Source: Candidatus Fibrimonadales bacterium (GTDB lineage Bacteria > Fibrobacterota > Fibrobacteria > Fibrobacterales > Fibrobacteraceae). Taken from it: a stretch of DNA of 6,351 bases. The stretch spans positions 1 to 6,351 of the forward strand of contig WRMM01000125.1 in NCBI GenBank assembly GCA_009777135.1, written 5' to 3'. The notes beneath the pieces are model-generated. The model was given only the letters and a program-made list of their open reading frames with translations. It did not search any database and was not told the DNA's origin. This document shows positions 4,611 to 6,351 of this stretch, in pieces (the stretch's first letter is position 1; every line of letters starts with the position of its first letter). The position numbers were made by a program, and so were the translations under genes.

Positions 4611-5807
4611 TCATCCCTGTTGTGCTGGTCTGTGAGTAAAATAATCTCCAAGAATCTTAATTCCTGTTTCAATTTGCTCAAGGCTTGCATTGGAGAAATT
4701 CAGCCGCATTGTGTTTTTGCCGCCGCCATCAGCGTAAAAGTGCGTTCCTGGGAGCATGGCTACTTTGCTTTTTAATATCTCTTTGAAATCCGCCATTACA
4801 TCTCGATTGCTTTTGAAATAGCCCCAAATGAACATGCCGCCCTTTGGGACATCGTAAACAAAGTCGCTTGGCACATATTTTTTTATGCAGTCAAGCATTT
4901 TATCGCGCTTTTCTTTGTAAACCGGAATAATGGTTTCAATGTGTTTTTTAAGAACATCGCCTTGCAAAAATTCTGCGACAATAAGCTGGCTTATTGAAGA
5001 ATTGCAAACATCCGAAGATTGCTTTGCGATAATGAACCTTCCCATTATTTCAGCTGCGCCTGCGATAACGGCAACGCGTAGCGATGGAGCAATGATTTTT
5101 GAAAAACTTGCCATGTAAAAAACATTTCCTGTTTTGTCAAAAGTTTTGATTGGGGGAACATGCTCGCCATCATAGCAGATTTGGGAATATGGATCATCTT
5201 CCAGAACAAGCACGCCATGCTTTGCTGTAATCTCTGCAATACCTTTGCGATTTTCCACGCTGTAGGTGCCGCCCGTGGGGTTGCTGAAAGTTGGAACCAC
5301 ATAAAGCATTTTAGGCTTGTGTTTTTTAATTTTTTCTTCTAAATCAACCAAGTCCAAGCCATTTGCATCTGCTTTAACTCCTACTGATTTGCCTTGATAA
5401 GTTGCCACAATTTGTAGCGTTGACAAATATGTTGGGTCTTGAACCAAAACGGTGTCGCCCTCATTCACAAAGAGTTTGCACATATATTCAATGCCCTGCT
5501 GACCGCCCGAAATCACAACTAAATTTTCGTCTGCCATGGTTAAGCCTTTGCTTTCTTTCAGAAAATGTTTTAACCGCTCCAGCAGCAGAGGTTTTCCTCG
5601 CGAAGATTCGTATTGCAAAACCTGCGTTGTCCCATATTTGCAAACAACATCTTTAACAATGCTTTCTACTTGCTTTGCAGGCAAAGTCTCCGTGGTTGGC
5701 CAGCCCCCGGCAAACGATATAATTTCCGGGTCTTTCAGCAGCTCGAACAGCTCGCGTATCGCGCTGCCGCTTACATCTTTCATTCTGTTGCTCAATGCGT
5801 ATTCCAT
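4611..5807 (-). CDS. PLP-dependent aminotransferase, class I/II (2-aminoadipate/aromatic type)
   Basis: This 398-residue fold-type I aminotransferase resembles the LysN/kynurenine-aminotransferase-II/MocR-core group, without the GntR DNA-binding domain of MocR regulators. Hallmarks in order are ISFAGGWP (30-37) near the N-terminus, the cofactor-phosphate loop SGGQQGIEY (100-108), SNPTGG with Asn176, the Asp204-x-x-Tyr207 pair (EDDPY), the Schiff-base Lys237 in SFSK, Arg244 (phosphate contact) and Arg368 in MRLNFS, which binds the substrate carboxylate. All catalytic residues are present. The ATG is preceded by AAGGAG (5814-5819, 6-nt spacer). It shares strand with iorAB downstream, and one role fits both: transaminating aromatic amino acids to the aryl-pyruvates that IorAB oxidises. 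Members also accept 2-aminoadipate, Leu or Glu, so the substrate is inferred from context. Confidence 0.93.
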   Translation of the reverse strand: MEYALSNRMKDVSGSAIRELFELLKDPEIISFAGGWPTTETLPAKQVESIVKDVVCKYGTTQVLQYESSRGKPLLLERLKHFLKESKGLTMADENLVVISGGQQGIEYMCKLFVNEGDTVLVQDPTYLSTLQIVATYQGKSVGVKADANGLDLVDLEEKIKKHKPKMLYVVPTFSNPTGGTYSVENRKGIAEITAKHGVLVLEDDPYSQICYDGEHVPPIKTFDKTGNVFYMASFSKIIAPSLRVAVIAGAAEIMGRFIIAKQSSDVCNSSISQLIVAEFLQGDVLKKHIETIIPVYKEKRDKMLDCIKKYVPSDFVYDVPKGGMFIWGYFKSNRDVMADFKEILKSKVAMLPGTHFYADGGGKNTMRLNFSNASLEQIETGIKILGDYFTHRPAQQG

Positions 5808-5833
5808 TGTGTTCTCCTTGAATTACAATCCCA

Positions 5834-6351
5834 TCAATCCCAAACAAAAAGCCACGCTATCCCGAGATACACACCATAGAAAACCCAGCCAAGAGGACCA
5901 AGTCTGACTTTTTCGTAGAAGCGGATGGTTATGTCCGAAAGCGCAACGCTTTCTTCGGCGTATTTTTTTCTTCCTTCCAGCTGTTCTATTTGCGTATTCA
6001 CGCGTTCAAGTTCTTTTTCTATGTTTAGAATATCGCCTACAGCATCGGCTTGTTCGAGCAGTTCAAGGTATCTGTCGCGTACTTTTTTGAGGTTGTTCAG
6101 CCTAATTACATCATCGCGGTATTGGTCGGTGATGTCCTTTCCAATTTTATTTTCGCTTTCCGTTTCGCCTAGAGTTTTCGCAGTGCTTATGAAGCTGTCC
6201 ATATTTTCTGCTGGAATCCGCATAGTTATGGAATTTCCTGTTTCTACTACGATAAATCCTTTGTAATTTTTCATTTGTTCAATTATAGCTGTTTTCGCTG
6301 GGTCAATGCTTTTGACGGCAATGCTTAGGCGCACAGTGTACGTTACCATCC
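5834..6351 (-). CDS. DUF4349-family coiled-coil/membrane protein, 5' end outside the window
   Basis: The visible 171 residues match the DUF4349 pattern: a beta-rich start (VTYTVRLSIAVKSID), RIPAENMDSFI (44-54), then KDITDQYRDD (71-80) and a long heptad-like helical region (about 78-135, including NIEKELERVNTQIEQLEGRK) that should form an antiparallel coiled coil. After this come a SDITIRFYEK strand and a single hydrophobic segment (about 152-170) at the C-terminus. Family members are usually secreted lipoproteins or signal-peptide proteins anchored in the membrane. Their N-terminal signal and low-complexity linker would lie beyond position 6351; the Met codon at 6349 is probably internal because relatives continue upstream there. 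The function of the family is not known. It ends 26 nt before the aminotransferase start, so the two may be cotranscribed. Confidence 0.85.
   Translation of the reverse strand, partial: MVTYTVRLSIAVKSIDPAKTAIIEQMKNYKGFIVVETGNSITMRIPAENMDSFISTAKTLGETESENKIGKDITDQYRDDVIRLNNLKKVRDRYLELLEQADAVGDILNIEKELERVNTQIEQLEGRKKYAEESVALSDITIRFYEKVRLGPLGWVFYGVYLGIAWLFVWD

Noticed and set aside
5536..5907. 123-residue plus-strand open frame across the aminotransferase start
   Set aside because: Antisense to the aminotransferase N-terminus and the DUF4349 end; composition is unlike a protein and no motif is seen.
1..6351. CRISPR array, tRNA or rRNA genes
   Set aside because: No regularly spaced identical repeats of suitable length and no tRNA or rRNA hallmark sequences were seen on either strand.

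Overview
The window reads as a chromosomal segment of an anaerobic, moderately AT-rich bacterium, probably from a gut or an anoxic sediment. The main support is an intact indolepyruvate:ferredoxin oxidoreductase (iorA-iorB), an oxygen-sensitive ferredoxin-linked enzyme typical of amino-acid-fermenting anaerobes. I cannot name the phylum from the sequence alone.

Layout. Positions 1605-6351 hold ordinary genes, all on the minus strand and read from right to left. They are a DUF4349-like coiled-coil/membrane protein (cut by the window edge), a fold-type I PLP aminotransferase, a 47-codon ORF followed after 1 nt by a PIN-domain ribonuclease (a likely toxin-antitoxin pair), a hairpin terminator, then iorA and iorB with a 4-nt overlap. 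The aminotransferase can turn an aromatic amino acid into its 2-oxo acid. IorAB then oxidises that acid to the aryl-acetyl-CoA while reducing ferredoxin. The PIN module sits between these two metabolic partners.

Positions 1-1534 are different: almost everything recognisable is broken. In order there is a LivM (branched-chain amino acid ABC permease) fragment, a 34-bp repeat copy, a C-tract/9-mer repeat patch with G-quadruplex potential on the minus strand, a DUF1016/YhcG PD-(D/E)XK nuclease gene (minus) with a large internal deletion and an N-terminal frameshift, a four-helix-bundle (23S rRNA intervening-sequence type) protein remnant, a second copy of the 34-bp repeat (32/34 identical), and the remains of a DinJ/RelB antitoxin and its YafQ toxin. 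The two 34-bp copies lie in direct orientation 1026 bp apart and bracket the nuclease remnant. This could mark an inserted or excisable segment, a recombination scar, or misassembly of a metagenome contig.

The strongest leads are the direct-repeat-bracketed block, the twin palindromes inside the DUF1016 gene, and the tiny ORF that may be an unusual antitoxin for the PIN protein. I see no tRNA, rRNA, CRISPR array or complete insertion sequence.
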